Positions 10,607 to 20,287 of a stretch of DNA of 64,000 nucleotides are shown in pieces; within the stretch, counting starts at the first letter, position 1; every line of letters begins with the position of its first letter. A model generated the notes under the pieces. That model searched no databases, was not told the DNA's origin, and saw only the letters and a list, made by a program, of their open reading frames with translations. Where the stretch lies: positions 1 through 64,000 of the forward strand of contig JABLUY010000143.1 in assembly GCA_013306675.1 (NCBI GenBank). Reading direction: 5' to 3'. Source of the DNA: Thraustochytrium sp. TN22. Taxonomy: Eukaryota > Sar > Bigyra > Thraustochytrida > Thraustochytriidae. The position numbers were made by a program, and so were the translations under genes.

Positions 10607-12238
10607 GCGCGGCGCCTGCAAGTCGAGTCTCGCGTCGCCGCCACCGTCGCCGGCGTCACTGCTGCAACCGCTGCCGTCACACGGCGTTAGACCGACCTGT
10701 TCCAGGCTCTGACGTTCCATCCTCTCTGTGCCACAGTGTGGGCCCGTTGACTTGTAGAGGCCCTCCACTGCACGAGGCGCTCCGATCTTTGACTTGTGGG
10801 GCCAGGCCTTCACGGCCCACAGTCTTCTCATCGCAAAAGGCCACGCGCAAACACTCGCGAACGCGTTGCGAATGAGCGGGTGGCAGCAAGTGCAGCAGCA
10901 GCCAGCCAGCAGCCAGCGCGAGTCCAGACTCGAGCGCGCGCCGCGCCGCGCCGTGCCGTGCCGTGGAGACCTTGCGCCTCAGCTCCGGCGGCCATGGAGG
11001 CTGCGCCGTCACTCACGGTCTGAGTCACGCCCCCGAGACATGGGATTTTTTGCTACATGCTGCGTGCACCGCGCCGCAGCCTGCCGGAGCGGTGCACGCG
11101 CCAAAAAGTGGTCCGCCAAGTCAGAAGGTATCGCTGTTTTGGGCGCGTGGCACGTGCGGAGCGCCTGCGACGAGCAAACCTTGCTGGGGGAATAAATTGG
11201 ACATGTTAGAAGAGAAGTGGCGCAAGCAGGGTTCATTTTCCGAGGCGCCAGCTCGGCGACGCGCTCCACCCTGCCCGTGACTGCCTGACGCCGCTGAGGG
11301 AGGCACTGTGCCAGTGCCTGTGACAGGCAGAGCTTGCAGACTCGGACCTGCGTTTGCACTCCTTCCGTTTCCAGCAGCCTGGCCATCGGGGGTACCAAAC
11401 TTGCCGAAAATGCCAGAGCGGCCTGAACGATGTCCACGCGCAGGTCCTCCGCAGTTCTTCACTCGGCCAAGGTTGTCTGACCATGGTTGCAGCGACTCAG
11501 CGTGCTCATGCTCGGACTCTTTCGCTCCGGAGTTTTTGCTGGACAACCAGGTACGATGCAGACGAGTCCCGAGCGCGCGCACGAATTTCTTCATGACGAG
11601 GGCGGCTCGCGCTCTTGGAACTGCACTCTCAGGGGCCCAAGCCAGGTCCTGAGTCACGATGCCGTGAATGGCCGCCACAAAAGAGATCACATCGGACTCA
11701 ACGCGCAGAGTTGAGAGCGCGACACAGCTCGCTTTTCATCCAGCCGGTCGCAGCGGAATCGAACGCACCGCAAGCCTCTGGCAACTTCACGCGATGACTT
11801 GAGCCTTGAGCCACAAGGAACTTCCGTGCTGCATGCCCTCATCTGCATTCAAACTCGAGCCGACTCCATAGACGTAGCTTCGCCCAACCTCTGGCGTAAT
11901 GAAGTGCGCTCCGCGTCCATCGAGTCGCGATGGGTCCTGCCCGTGCATCTGGACTCCTAGCCACAACTGCCTCAACCGCCGTCTTTGGGCCCAAACGCTC
12001 TCGGTGCTCAGCTCGGCGCCTTGGTGCAAGCTCGGCTCCAAGTCGGGCGGGCGCCGGATCAGAGCTAAGAGATGAGAGATGCCCTCGGTGTGACGACGAT
12101 TCCATTTCATCAGAGAGGCGAATGCGCCCTGCTCTCGCGGACGCGGGGCGAAGGCCTCACTCGGGAGAGGGGTCGGTTGGTCGCTCTGGCGGCCCATATT
12201 AGCCTGGGAAGCGTTCCTCGCACAGTCCGCCGCGGTTC

Positions 12239-12307
12239 CGCGCTCGCTCGCGTAGCGAGTGCGCGTTATGAGGCTCTAGCGCTCGCTCGCGTGGCGAGTG
12301 AGCGCTA
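12239..12307. repeat. Two related hairpin-forming inverted repeats
   Basis: The second hairpin (12277-12307) has 14-nt arms, TAGCGCTCGCTCGC and GCGAGTGAGCGCTA, with loop GTG. The only non-Watson-Crick pair would be G:U in RNA. The first (12239-12265) is a slightly less perfect version with arms CGCGCTCGCTCGC and GCGAGTGCGCG and loop GTA. They lie 120-190 bp beyond the stop codon of the minus-strand transposase-like gene, so they could be part of its 3' untranslated region or a terminal structure of the element. Confidence 0.75.
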
Positions 12308-12429
12308 GCTGAGCTCCCAGCGCGCGCGTTGTGGCGGCTGCGCGTGAGACTTACGCTACACGTCGAGGCGGTGAGAGATCCAGATGATCGTCAAGTGATG
12401 CCTTTATGTCAAGTTCTTGTCCTTTCCTC

Positions 12430-15400
12430 TTAAGAGTTAAATAGTTTTCTTGCGCCGTTAGAGGCAGTGGCCGCCGCGTCGTTCATGGCCTCGCGCAAAG
12501 CCTTGGACGCCTGGTCCAGACGCTGCGCTGTCGATAGCAGCGCGCGAGTCACCTGGCTTTGGCGGAAGGCCAGCGCCCAGCCCATGGAGCTTCCCGCCGA
12601 TTTGACTCGGACGATCTGGGCGAGCGTCTGAGCCGGGTTCTTGCCGAGTGCTGTGAGCGGAAAGTCCGCTTCAATGTGATGCTCGTTTGTAGCCAAGAAG
12701 GCTCGAATGATGGCCCTGCGCGGGTCGCTACCTCGGTTGCTGGAGCCATGGACTCCCATCGGCTGGAAGCGGAGGCCGTAAACCTTCGACTGTGCTAGGA
12801 TGACGACCGTTTTCTCTTCCCGGCGCCCTTCCCTCGTGATGAGCTCGATCGTGGGCTCACGTTTGTTGGAGCGAAAGCCGAAAGATACCCAGAGCTTCTT
12901 GGACGGCTGTTGCGGCGAGCTTCCCTGCGTTGTCTTGAATGTTTCATGGCTCACCACGTTTGCGCCTTGTGTCATGTGTGCCAGGATCGCCGTGGTGCAG
13001 AGGACCTTGTGATTGGTCTTGCTGGTCGGTGCCTTGAAGCTTGTGACCTGCGCGCGATCTGGGTCCCGCATCATGCTGAGCGCCTTGAATCCACCGCTAT
13101 ACGTCTGGTCGCGCGATGTGGAGGACCTTTGGCGTGCTCGTTCATTGACTTGCTCAGCACTGGTCGCGCAATACCTTCTGAGCGAGTCGCGCAGCGTTGT
13201 TGTGCGTGCGCGATTCTCCATCTCGTACATCGCGCGCAGTTGCTCCGTCCACGCTTCGCACGTCTTTGGCAGTTTGGTTTCCTTGGCGCACCCGTCCCAT
13301 GCGTTGTTGTAATACATGGGCCCGCAGAGTTTTTCGAATGGGTTCACACAGTCTGAGGACTCGACACGAAGAAACTCGCCCGCCTCGATGCGCTCTCGCT
13401 CCATGGTCGAGTACTGCGCCATGATGTCCCGAGACGTTAGAAGGATGTACCCGCGCCTGGGCTCGGCGAGGACAGCCATGCGAAGCGCGCATGCGCCAAA
13501 CTGGCTGAGGCCGGTCTTGATGCTGATGTCTTGGCAGGGCTCGCGGATCATGGAGTGCAGCGTCTCGTTGTCCATGGACTGGAGTGCGCGAGGGACGATG
13601 CTGTCTGCGATGCCTTCTTCGTGCGAACGTTGTTCTAGCTCCCGCCAGACGCTGCAGAAGCTGATGAGGTTGCGGAACGTTAGCGTGGAGATGAAACCGC
13701 TGGTGTTGGTCTTGCCGTTGATCGGGACGTGATAGTCGTGATACCAGGCCTCCAGCTTGACCTGGATATGCTGACCAGCGGCGGCGACCTCTCCGATGCT
13801 TCGGTCCTGGCGCTGTGTTCGTTTCACCTCACACGCCCGGAAGTCGTCTTTTTCGAAGATGTAGTACATGTCTGTGCCGATCTGCATCAGCTCGGCGAGG
13901 ACGCCCGTGTGCTCGCTCAGCTCTGCCATCCGCAGGACGCGTTGGACGGCAGGCGAGATAAGCTGGAGTCGGAGCTTGCAGTTCATCGGATCAGAGTCGT
14001 CGAGCGCAGCCGGTGTGACGAGGATCCTCATGGCGTTGCGAATGGCCTCGTGAGCGGAAATCCGCAGCTTGGTTCTGCTCTCGTCGAGAAATGCGCTGGC
14101 CGGGAGCACCTTGGCGAGGCATTCGATGGACTCCGGCGAGAGCCCGCCAGCGAGCAATTCTTGCAATGGGATGTCCGCGCTCCTGCACAGGCCTTTGGCG
14201 CTCAGGCATGGTTTGTTGTTGCGCAAACCGATCAGGAGCTCGATGAGCTGGTACGATTTGCCCTTGTGCCGGAGTTGTTTCCTACGAAGCTGCCCCACGA
14301 AGGCCTTGACAATGTGGTCCTTGTCCAGGACCAGCCTCGCAGGGGAGGCCGCAGGAGCAGCGGGAGGGTTGGCCGCCGCACTGTCCTCCTCACATCCGTC
14401 TTGATCTTGCTCGCGTACGTCGTGATCCTCGAGGTCTGAGTCGTCATCGTCCGCTTCCTCGTCCTCTTCGTCGACCCCGTTGGCCCCGGGCCGAGTGGCT
14501 TCGTCAGAGATTGCACTCTGGGCGAAACCCTTCTGGTTGCTTGCCGCGGCGTCCGAGCAGACCGCCATTGGCTCGAGCCTGTCCCCAGAAGCCTCCCGCA
14601 CTCGCTCGACGACGTCGTTCACAATTCGGGAGATCGCGCTGGCGTTCTCGCTCCGCACAGGGACGGCGGCGACCGGGATCCGAATGCGGTTGTCGGGACT
14701 CTTGAGGATGACTGTGACGAGCTTGGCTGCCGCGATGCTTCCGCGGAAGGTGAACAGCTCTTGCACAATGTCTGCCTCTTCCTTCCCCTCGTCCTTGTGC
14801 CTCGCGCGGATGCGCTCCTCTTCGTAGTAGTCGAGGCCGATCAAGTACGGCTTGCCTTCGAAGGAGGCCACCTCGAGGAGACCGTCCCTCTTTGCCTCGA
14901 TCCCGTCCATCGTAATCACGTAAAGAAGCGAGCCTTTCGCGAGCATAGCTTTGCAGAAACGCTCAATGCATCCGCTCCGGAACGGTGTGTAGGGCGAGCC
15001 GAGCCTCCCCACGCTCTTCTGCAGCGTTGTCACGGTCGGGATGGGTAGGTTGAAAAGGTGGATGTTGATTGGTCCCTTGTTGGCGTTGTTCCCGCGACCC
15101 ATCTGGCCATAACCGTGAAGTGCATTTAGGATCCGCGAGGAGTGTGGCAGCATGTGAATGAACATGAAGAAGGACTTCACCACACGCGAGTGTGGGTTTG
15201 TGTCCCAATGATACTGACCCTTGCCTGTCATGTAGGCCTCCATGGCGTGGTACATAGAGAACGTGAACTTGTAGAGGAAGTGTGACGACGGCACGTTTAC
15301 ACGTTCAATGAGCTCGACGAGCTCGCGCGTGGACTCGCTTCCCTCTGGCTCGCGGGGACGCGCTTGCTCTGCGGTGATCCTCTTGATCTTCCTCTCGAGG

Positions 15401-16152
15401 TCCTCGTTGGTGCGCCGCATCCGCACGATCACCTCCACGAGCTTGTCAAACGTCACGTCATCGTCGAGCGTAACGTCCCGCGTCATGAGTGCCGTTCTCA
15501 GCCGGCACATGTAGGACCTGTTGCATGCAAACGCCTTCACGCACGCGTCACATCGTTTCGTCGCGGTTCCGCCCGTGCACGTCGTGCTCCACCCGGTCGT
15601 GCCGTTTGAATCGACGCTGTCAGAGAAGCAATAGGCTGCTGGAAAGCCTTGGCAGCGCGCTGCGGGCGGCGCAGGCGCGCCTCCGGTCTCGGGACCTGCG
15701 TTCCGCGAGGACCTAACCACCGGCTGGTCATCGGCGGGAGACGCACTCGCGTCTGTTCTCTGACGCTTGCAGCTGTACTCCTGAACAAGAGCCTTCATGC
15801 CGGACAGGAGGTCATTGAGCACCATCATTTGCTCGGGCGTGGGTGCATTGGGGCCACAGCGAAGGGCATCAACGTGCCCGCGGAGCGTACCTGGTTCGCT
15901 CCAGTTGCCTGCTTGCACGATGCAGAACCAGTGGCGCTTCTTCTTCCTCTCCTTGTCGTATAGCAGGCAGTACTGCCCACCATCGAGCTCGAGCACACAT
16001 ATGTTGTTTGCCTTGGTTGCGCGCCATCTCGACCAACGAGCGAAGCGAGATGGGATGTGGTTGGGTTCGGGCGACCACCAGAGACCCCACAAGCCAGGAG
16101 CTGAGGCGACGAGCTCCGACAGGCGCTCAACAAACCTTGTCTGATTCTCCAT
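12430..16152 (-). CDS. Transposase-like protein, P-element/THAP9-type RNase H fold (putative)
   Basis: 1,240 codons, uninterrupted; start at 16152 (MENQTRF). The N-terminal 130 residues contain Trp- and basic-rich sequence (ARWSRWRATKAN). A Cys-rich cluster (C-x2-C and further Cys, about residues 195-235) and a short coiled coil follow. The central part has the layout of P-element/THAP9-like transposases: MDGIEAKRDG with D416; a stretch on controlling the protein's own synthesis-like beta strands; VCSDAAASNQKG with D534; and LDKDHIVKAF (D612-H613), matching the family's D-x-x-H-x-x-K motif. An acidic insert (about residues 550-590) separates the last two. I could not place the final catalytic acidic residue. 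The intact long frame suggests a recent or domesticated element. No clear terminal inverted repeats or target-site duplication were found by eye. The alternative is a host DNA-binding protein of unknown family. Confidence 0.55.
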   Translation of the reverse strand: MENQTRFVERLSELVASAPGLWGLWWSPEPNHIPSRFARWSRWRATKANNICVLELDGGQYCLLYDKERKKKRHWFCIVQAGNWSEPGTLRGHVDALRCGPNAPTPEQMMVLNDLLSGMKALVQEYSCKRQRTDASASPADDQPVVRSSRNAGPETGGAPAPPAARCQGFPAAYCFSDSVDSNGTTGWSTTCTGGTATKRCDACVKAFACNRSYMCRLRTALMTRDVTLDDDVTFDKLVEVIVRMRRTNEDLERKIKRITAEQARPREPEGSESTRELVELIERVNVPSSHFLYKFTFSMYHAMEAYMTGKGQYHWDTNPHSRVVKSFFMFIHMLPHSSRILNALHGYGQMGRGNNANKGPINIHLFNLPIPTVTTLQKSVGRLGSPYTPFRSGCIERFCKAMLAKGSLLYVITMDGIEAKRDGLLEVASFEGKPYLIGLDYYEEERIRARHKDEGKEEADIVQELFTFRGSIAAAKLVTVILKSPDNRIRIPVAAVPVRSENASAISRIVNDVVERVREASGDRLEPMAVCSDAAASNQKGFAQSAISDEATRPGANGVDEEDEEADDDDSDLEDHDVREQDQDGCEEDSAAANPPAAPAASPARLVLDKDHIVKAFVGQLRRKQLRHKGKSYQLIELLIGLRNNKPCLSAKGLCRSADIPLQELLAGGLSPESIECLAKVLPASAFLDESRTKLRISAHEAIRNAMRILVTPAALDDSDPMNCKLRLQLISPAVQRVLRMAELSEHTGVLAELMQIGTDMYYIFEKDDFRACEVKRTQRQDRSIGEVAAAGQHIQVKLEAWYHDYHVPINGKTNTSGFISTLTFRNLISFCSVWRELEQRSHEEGIADSIVPRALQSMDNETLHSMIREPCQDISIKTGLSQFGACALRMAVLAEPRRGYILLTSRDIMAQYSTMERERIEAGEFLRVESSDCVNPFEKLCGPMYYNNAWDGCAKETKLPKTCEAWTEQLRAMYEMENRARTTTLRDSLRRYCATSAEQVNERARQRSSTSRDQTYSGGFKALSMMRDPDRAQVTSFKAPTSKTNHKVLCTTAILAHMTQGANVVSHETFKTTQGSSPQQPSKKLWVSFGFRSNKREPTIELITREGRREEKTVVILAQSKVYGLRFQPMGVHGSSNRGSDPRRAIIRAFLATNEHHIEADFPLTALGKNPAQTLAQIVRVKSAGSSMGWALAFRQSQVTRALLSTAQRLDQASKALREAMNDAAATASNGARKLFNS

Positions 16153-16188
16153 GGTGGCCAGACCCTGACCCTTGCGCGGCGCGCAGCC

Positions 16189-16234
16189 GCGCCAAGGCGC
16201 AAGCGCGCCAAGGCGCAAGCGCGCCAAGGCGCCA
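16189..16234. repeat. 16-bp tandem repeat
   Basis: The unit GCCAAGGCGCAAGCGC occurs nearly three times in direct succession, 45-90 bp upstream of the transposase-like start codon. Confidence 0.8.
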
Positions 16235-16251
16235 CCTCAGCCCGCGTCCCG

Positions 16252-16281
16252 CCCGCGGATCCGCGCCCGCGGATCCGCGGG
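16252..16281. repeat. Tandem palindromes centred on GGATCC
   Basis: Two copies of the perfect 10-bp palindrome GCGGATCCGC lie side by side, 100-130 bp upstream of the transposase-like start. They could be protein-binding sites; that is inference. Confidence 0.75.
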
Positions 16282-17042
16282 ATGGATGATGCCTCACAAC
16301 GATGGGAGCAGCCCGAGGCCGGGGCTTCGGCACGACCGCGCGCAGCGGATGCCTCGTACGCGCACGCGCGCGTCGTACGCGCGCGCGTGCAATCCCTTTC
16401 GCTTTCTCAGCTCTCGCTCGCAGACCGCTCGCACGGCCATTATACGCTGGGACAGGGCTTGCACGAGCAAGCTGGCAGAACCCGGCCCCGAGTCAACGCC
16501 TCATGCGACGAAGAAGGTGTGTACATGTCACACAAGACAGCCTAACTTGGTAGTGCGTACCCCCCATTTCTCTAACTACGGATTTGTACAGTGGCAAATA
16601 CAACAAACTTCTCATGCGAAATATTCAATCAATTCATCTCAGACACAATCAAAATTGGCACAAAAGAAAGCTATGTAACCTTTATGTTCAATGGCCGAAG
16701 AAAATCACAATTCGATTGATTATTTCATGAGAAAACTTCAAGAGAGTTCGAGTTCTTTGAAGGACCTATAGATACCCGAGCTCGAATTTCAAGTGCACTA
16801 CGAGGGCATGCGGACACCTCTCACCGTCTTGAGGCTCCTCTGTCGAAGGGAACACCCAGAACTGGAATGCTTGATCTACAGATGGTCACGAAGGTGTCAT
16901 CTTCAATAATAGATAACAGCACCAAAAAAGAACCAACAACTATCAAAATTTCAGGAAGCGGAGCATAAAGCAATTGAACTATGTCTGGCTAAAGCATTGC
17001 TCTCGAGCGCATGTGGATCACAAGCGACATGGTCATGAAAAT

Positions 17043-17069
17043 AGACCGGGTTCGCCGTCGAACCGGTCT
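17043..17069. repeat. Inverted repeat / hairpin
   Basis: Arms AGACCGGGTTCG and CGAACCGGTCT with a one-base bulge and a short CCGT loop. It lies at the right edge of the AT-rich island, about 230 bp upstream of the EF-G2 start. Confidence 0.65.
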
Positions 17070-17298
17070 AATTTGCCCGCGTTGCGACGCCCTTTTCTAA
17101 GGACCAACCGACCCCTCACTCGGGAGGAGTCACTCGTGAGCGGCCTCACTGCACGGCGGCGAGTGAGGCGCTGCGCGGCGCGGTGGCGCGCGCGGGGCGG
17201 GCGCGCGAGGCAGAGCGGCGGCGCGCGGCGGCGCGAGGGGGCGTCCGGACGGCGCAGCGGGCCCGTGTCGTGCGGGCGGCGCGGTCTTGGCGGTCGCC

Positions 17299-19785
17299 AT
17301 GGCGGTCTGGGGCGTGCGGGCGGCCGCGAGGCGGGCGGCCGGGACGGCGGCGGCAGCGGGGCTGCGGCGCGGGCTCGCGACCTCGAGCGCGGCGGCCGGC
17401 CACGAGCGGCTGCGCAACATCGGGATCCTGGCGCACATCGACGCCGGCAAGACGACCGTGACGGAGCGCATGCTGTACTACAGCGGCGAGGTGGACGTCG
17501 TGGGCGAGGTGCACGACGGGGACACGGTCATGGACTACATGGACCAGGAGCGCGAGCGCGGCATCACGATCAACAGCGCGTCGACGAGCTTCGAGTGGAA
17601 GGACCACGTCATCAACCTGATCGACACGCCGGGCCACGTGGACTTCACCGTGGAGGTGGAGCGGTCCGTCCGCGCGCTGGACGGCGCCGTGGCGCTTTAC
17701 GACGCCGTCGCCGGCGTGCAAGCGCAGAGCGAGACTGTCTGGGTGCAGTCGGCGCGGTACGGCGTGCCGCGCATCGCGTTCGTGAACAAGATGGACCGCG
17801 AGGGCGCCGACATGGACCGCGTCATGGCCATGATTGAGGAGCGCTTTGGCGTGCAGACGCTCCAGATGCAGATGCCGTTCACAGAACCTGGACCGGACCC
17901 GGGCACGGACGTCTTCAAGGGCGTGGTGGACCTGGTGGACATGCAGGTGAAAATCTGGGACCAGTCCAAGGATGCCAAGGACTTTGAGGTGCGGTCCTGG
18001 GACTCGCTCTCGGAGGACCAGGCCGCGGAGGCGTTGGAGAGGCGCACGACGCTCGCCGAGCGGCTGGCCGGCCTGGACGACGAGTTCTTTGAGGTTTACT
18101 GCGACGCAGAGGCGCACCCGGACGGCATGGCGAGCGTGGATGCGCGCCGCCTGCGCCACGCGCTGCGCCGTGTGTGCATCGGGCAGGCAGAGCGGCGCGC
18201 TGTGCCGGTCATGTGCGGATCAGCGCTCAAGAACACGGGCGTGCAGACGCTGCTGGACGCCGTCGTGGACCTGCTGCCGCACCCGATGGAGAGCGTGGGC
18301 GCCGTGGAGGTGGCCCTCGATAACGAGCTGCAGGGTCGCTCCAGCAAGAAGCGCAGCGCGGACTCCACGGCACTTGTCTTCAAGGTGCAGCACGACGCGA
18401 ACCGCGGGCCTCTCGCCTACGTGCGCGTGTACGAGGGCCGCATGGAGAACAAGAAGCAGTACACCAACGTGACGGTGGCGTCCATGACCGACAACGAGGA
18501 GGGCCTCGCCCTGCGCAGCGTAAGCCGCGGTAAGAAGAGCTCCAAGCCGAGCGTGCCGCTGCGCGAGCGCGTGCAGGGCGTGCTGCGCGCCTACGCGAAC
18601 GACTACGAGACCATCGAGGCGATCCCGGCTGGCGACATTGGCATTCTTGTGGGCCTCAAGGGGGTGCGCACGGGCGACACACTCTCGAGCAACGCCAAGC
18701 GCGCGCCGCTGCGCGGCATCACCATCCCGGAGCCGGTCTTCTCCGCCGCGGTGGAGCTCGACTCCATCTCGGACGAGCCGGCGCTATTGGAGGCGCTCGA
18801 CATTTTGCAGCGTGACGACCCGAGTCTGCGCGTGGTTCAGGACGACGAGACCGGCCAGCTGCTTCTGTACGGCATGGGCGAGCTGCACCTTGACGTGGCG
18901 GTGACCCGCCTGCAGCGCGACTTCAAGGTTCCGTGCGAGTTGGGCCGCGTGCGCGTGGCGCTGCGCGAGACGCTGACGGGGTCCGCCGAGGCCACGGGCA
19001 GCTTCACGCACCACTCGCCGCTCGCCTCGCCACAGGCCGAGCTCCCGGGGAGGGATCCGCCGACGCTGGACCCTGCCGCCGTGGGGCATCAGGCCGAGAC
19101 GGATGGTGCCAGCGGCCTCGCGCTCGTTACGCTGCGCGTGCGCCCGCACCCGGACGGGATCAACGCGCCGCTGCGCATCTTGCCAGAGCAGACGGCCGCC
19201 GCAGGGGCGCGCGCGCCGCGCATTCAGTTCCGTGCGCCCAACAACCTCGGCTCCGAGTCCCACTACACGCTGCGGGTCGACCAGGAGGCGGCGCTGCGCG
19301 GTGGCATTTACGACGCCTTTCAACGTGGCCCTACGCTTGGCTACCCGATGCAGGGCATCGAGGTGGAAATTGTCGAGGACAGCTGTGAGGCGCCTTCGAC
19401 GGCCGCGCCGCCCGCCTTTCGCGCCGCGGCGGCGCGCGCCGTGCACCGACTGCTGGAGACCCCGGCTGCCGGTGCCGCTCTGCTCGAGCCCGTGGCGCAC
19501 GTCTCCATCCACGTCCCGGACGACGACATTGGCGCCGTCATTTCGGACCTGTCCACGAACGCGCGGCGCGGCCAGGTCAACGATGTGCGCGCTGAGTCGC
19601 AGGACACCAGCATCATCCGCATGGCCAAGTCCACCATTGACGCCACCATCCCTCTTGAGGGTCTCCTGGGCTACTCCACCGCACTCCGTTCGCTCACCGC
19701 CGGCGAAGGGACCTTTACGCTGCAGGTCGCCGGCTATGCGCTCGTGGCCGAGTCGCGCGTGGCCGAGGTTGTCGCGCACCACTGA
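17299..19785 (+). CDS. GFM2: Mitochondrial elongation factor G2 (ribosome-recycling GTPase)
   Basis: 828 residues. The start at 17299 (GCCATGG) gives an Arg/Ala-rich, acid-free leader (MAVWGVRAAARRAAG) typical of mitochondrial import. GTPase motifs are complete: AHIDAGKT (45-52), ERERGITI, DTPGH (109-113), NKMD (163-166) and GSALKN (near 307). The EF-G domain series II-V follows, with GMGELHLD and the C-terminal GYSTALRSLTAGEGTF. I assign EF-G2 rather than EF-G1 because of the KDFE string after the G domain and the RRGQ/GYST.LR.LT.G..TF.L C-terminus. In the family, EF-G2 acts with the ribosome recycling factor to split mitochondrial ribosomes after termination. Domain IV carries extra residues rich in Pro/Ala (about 580-640). 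Assignment to the EF-G family is certain; the subtype is likely. Confidence 0.88.
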   Translation: MAVWGVRAAARRAAGTAAAAGLRRGLATSSAAAGHERLRNIGILAHIDAGKTTVTERMLYYSGEVDVVGEVHDGDTVMDYMDQERERGITINSASTSFEWKDHVINLIDTPGHVDFTVEVERSVRALDGAVALYDAVAGVQAQSETVWVQSARYGVPRIAFVNKMDREGADMDRVMAMIEERFGVQTLQMQMPFTEPGPDPGTDVFKGVVDLVDMQVKIWDQSKDAKDFEVRSWDSLSEDQAAEALERRTTLAERLAGLDDEFFEVYCDAEAHPDGMASVDARRLRHALRRVCIGQAERRAVPVMCGSALKNTGVQTLLDAVVDLLPHPMESVGAVEVALDNELQGRSSKKRSADSTALVFKVQHDANRGPLAYVRVYEGRMENKKQYTNVTVASMTDNEEGLALRSVSRGKKSSKPSVPLRERVQGVLRAYANDYETIEAIPAGDIGILVGLKGVRTGDTLSSNAKRAPLRGITIPEPVFSAAVELDSISDEPALLEALDILQRDDPSLRVVQDDETGQLLLYGMGELHLDVAVTRLQRDFKVPCELGRVRVALRETLTGSAEATGSFTHHSPLASPQAELPGRDPPTLDPAAVGHQAETDGASGLALVTLRVRPHPDGINAPLRILPEQTAAAGARAPRIQFRAPNNLGSESHYTLRVDQEAALRGGIYDAFQRGPTLGYPMQGIEVEIVEDSCEAPSTAAPPAFRAAAARAVHRLLETPAAGAALLEPVAHVSIHVPDDDIGAVISDLSTNARRGQVNDVRAESQDTSIIRMAKSTIDATIPLEGLLGYSTALRSLTAGEGTFTLQVAGYALVAESRVAEVVAHH

Positions 19786-20287
19786 TTTCCCTTGACGAAG
19801 AATTTCGACCAGATTGTCTTTGACGGCGACACACTTGTTGCAACTTTCTATCGTGGTCGTAAGCGCCACTTCGGAGTCTCTGCGCGGGAAATGATGACTC
19901 TGACTGCACCTTTCACTTGATGACTGCACCTGAAATTTCACTTGCTCAAGGGTGGTTTCGGCCCTTGGCGTCGGCGGGACCAAAAAAAACAGCACAAGAG
20001 TGCGTCTCTGCCTCCCGATCTTTGTATCGTCAAGCCGCGTCTCTGGTTTCGCTTGATAGCCTGCTAGCTTCTTCTTGCAGGCCTGTTTACATCACATTTC
20101 GTGCGTTCAGCCGGCGAAGATCGCACGGCAATGGGTTTCTTTCCTCTTTTGTATCGTCAGACCACGTCTCTGGTTTCGCTTGATAGCCTGCTAGCTTCTT
20201 CTTGCAGGCCTGTTTACATCACATTTCGTGCGTTCAGCCGGCGAAGATCGCACGGCAATGGGTTTCTTTCCTCTTTCTTTGCTATGA
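19786..20287. other. Convergent spacer dominated by a 127-bp tandem duplication
   Basis: This separates the 3' ends of the EF-G2 gene (plus) and the dehydrogenase gene (minus). Apart from the duplication at 20021-20274 I see nothing but presumptive 3' untranslated sequence. Confidence 0.7.
20021..20274. repeat. 127-bp tandem direct duplication
   Basis: Copy 1 is 20021-20147 and copy 2 is 20148-20274. They differ at only about three positions near the left end (CAAGCCGCGT versus CAGACCACGT). Copy 2 stops 13 bp short of the dehydrogenase stop codon. The near-identity points to a recent duplication, or to gene conversion. Confidence 0.9.

Larger units (their letters stand above)
10234..12429. 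other. Intergenic region upstream of the PAN gene and downstream of the transposase-like gene
   Basis: 2.2 kb with no convincing gene on either strand. Next to the PAN start it encodes only low-complexity Ala/Arg in any frame. It contains an 8-bp-arm perfect inverted repeat (GGCTGCTT / AAGCAGCC, 10531-10548), a CTAG-rich block (10555-10606) and two related hairpins at 12239-12307. The remainder (10.7-12.2 kb) shows nothing I recognise. Confidence 0.55.
16153..17298. other. Spacer: GC-rich repeats, then an AT-rich island
   Basis: The part next to the transposase-like start (16153-16400) holds a 16-bp tandem repeat, GGATCC-centred palindromes and CG-alternating palindromes. From about 16540 to 17060 base composition drops to roughly half AT, in strong contrast with the rest of the window, with no open frame of note. 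A hairpin sits at 17043-17069. GC content rises again toward the EF-G2 start. Confidence 0.65.

Noticed and set aside
11121-11690. 189-codon minus-strand frame in the spacer upstream of the PAN gene
   Set aside because: Composition is uneven, there is no recognisable domain, and competing frames of similar length overlap it on both strands.
17043-17069. Possible tRNA fragment (GGTTCG and CGAACC strings)
   Set aside because: No acceptor, D or anticodon arms can be folded around it; it is only a hairpin.
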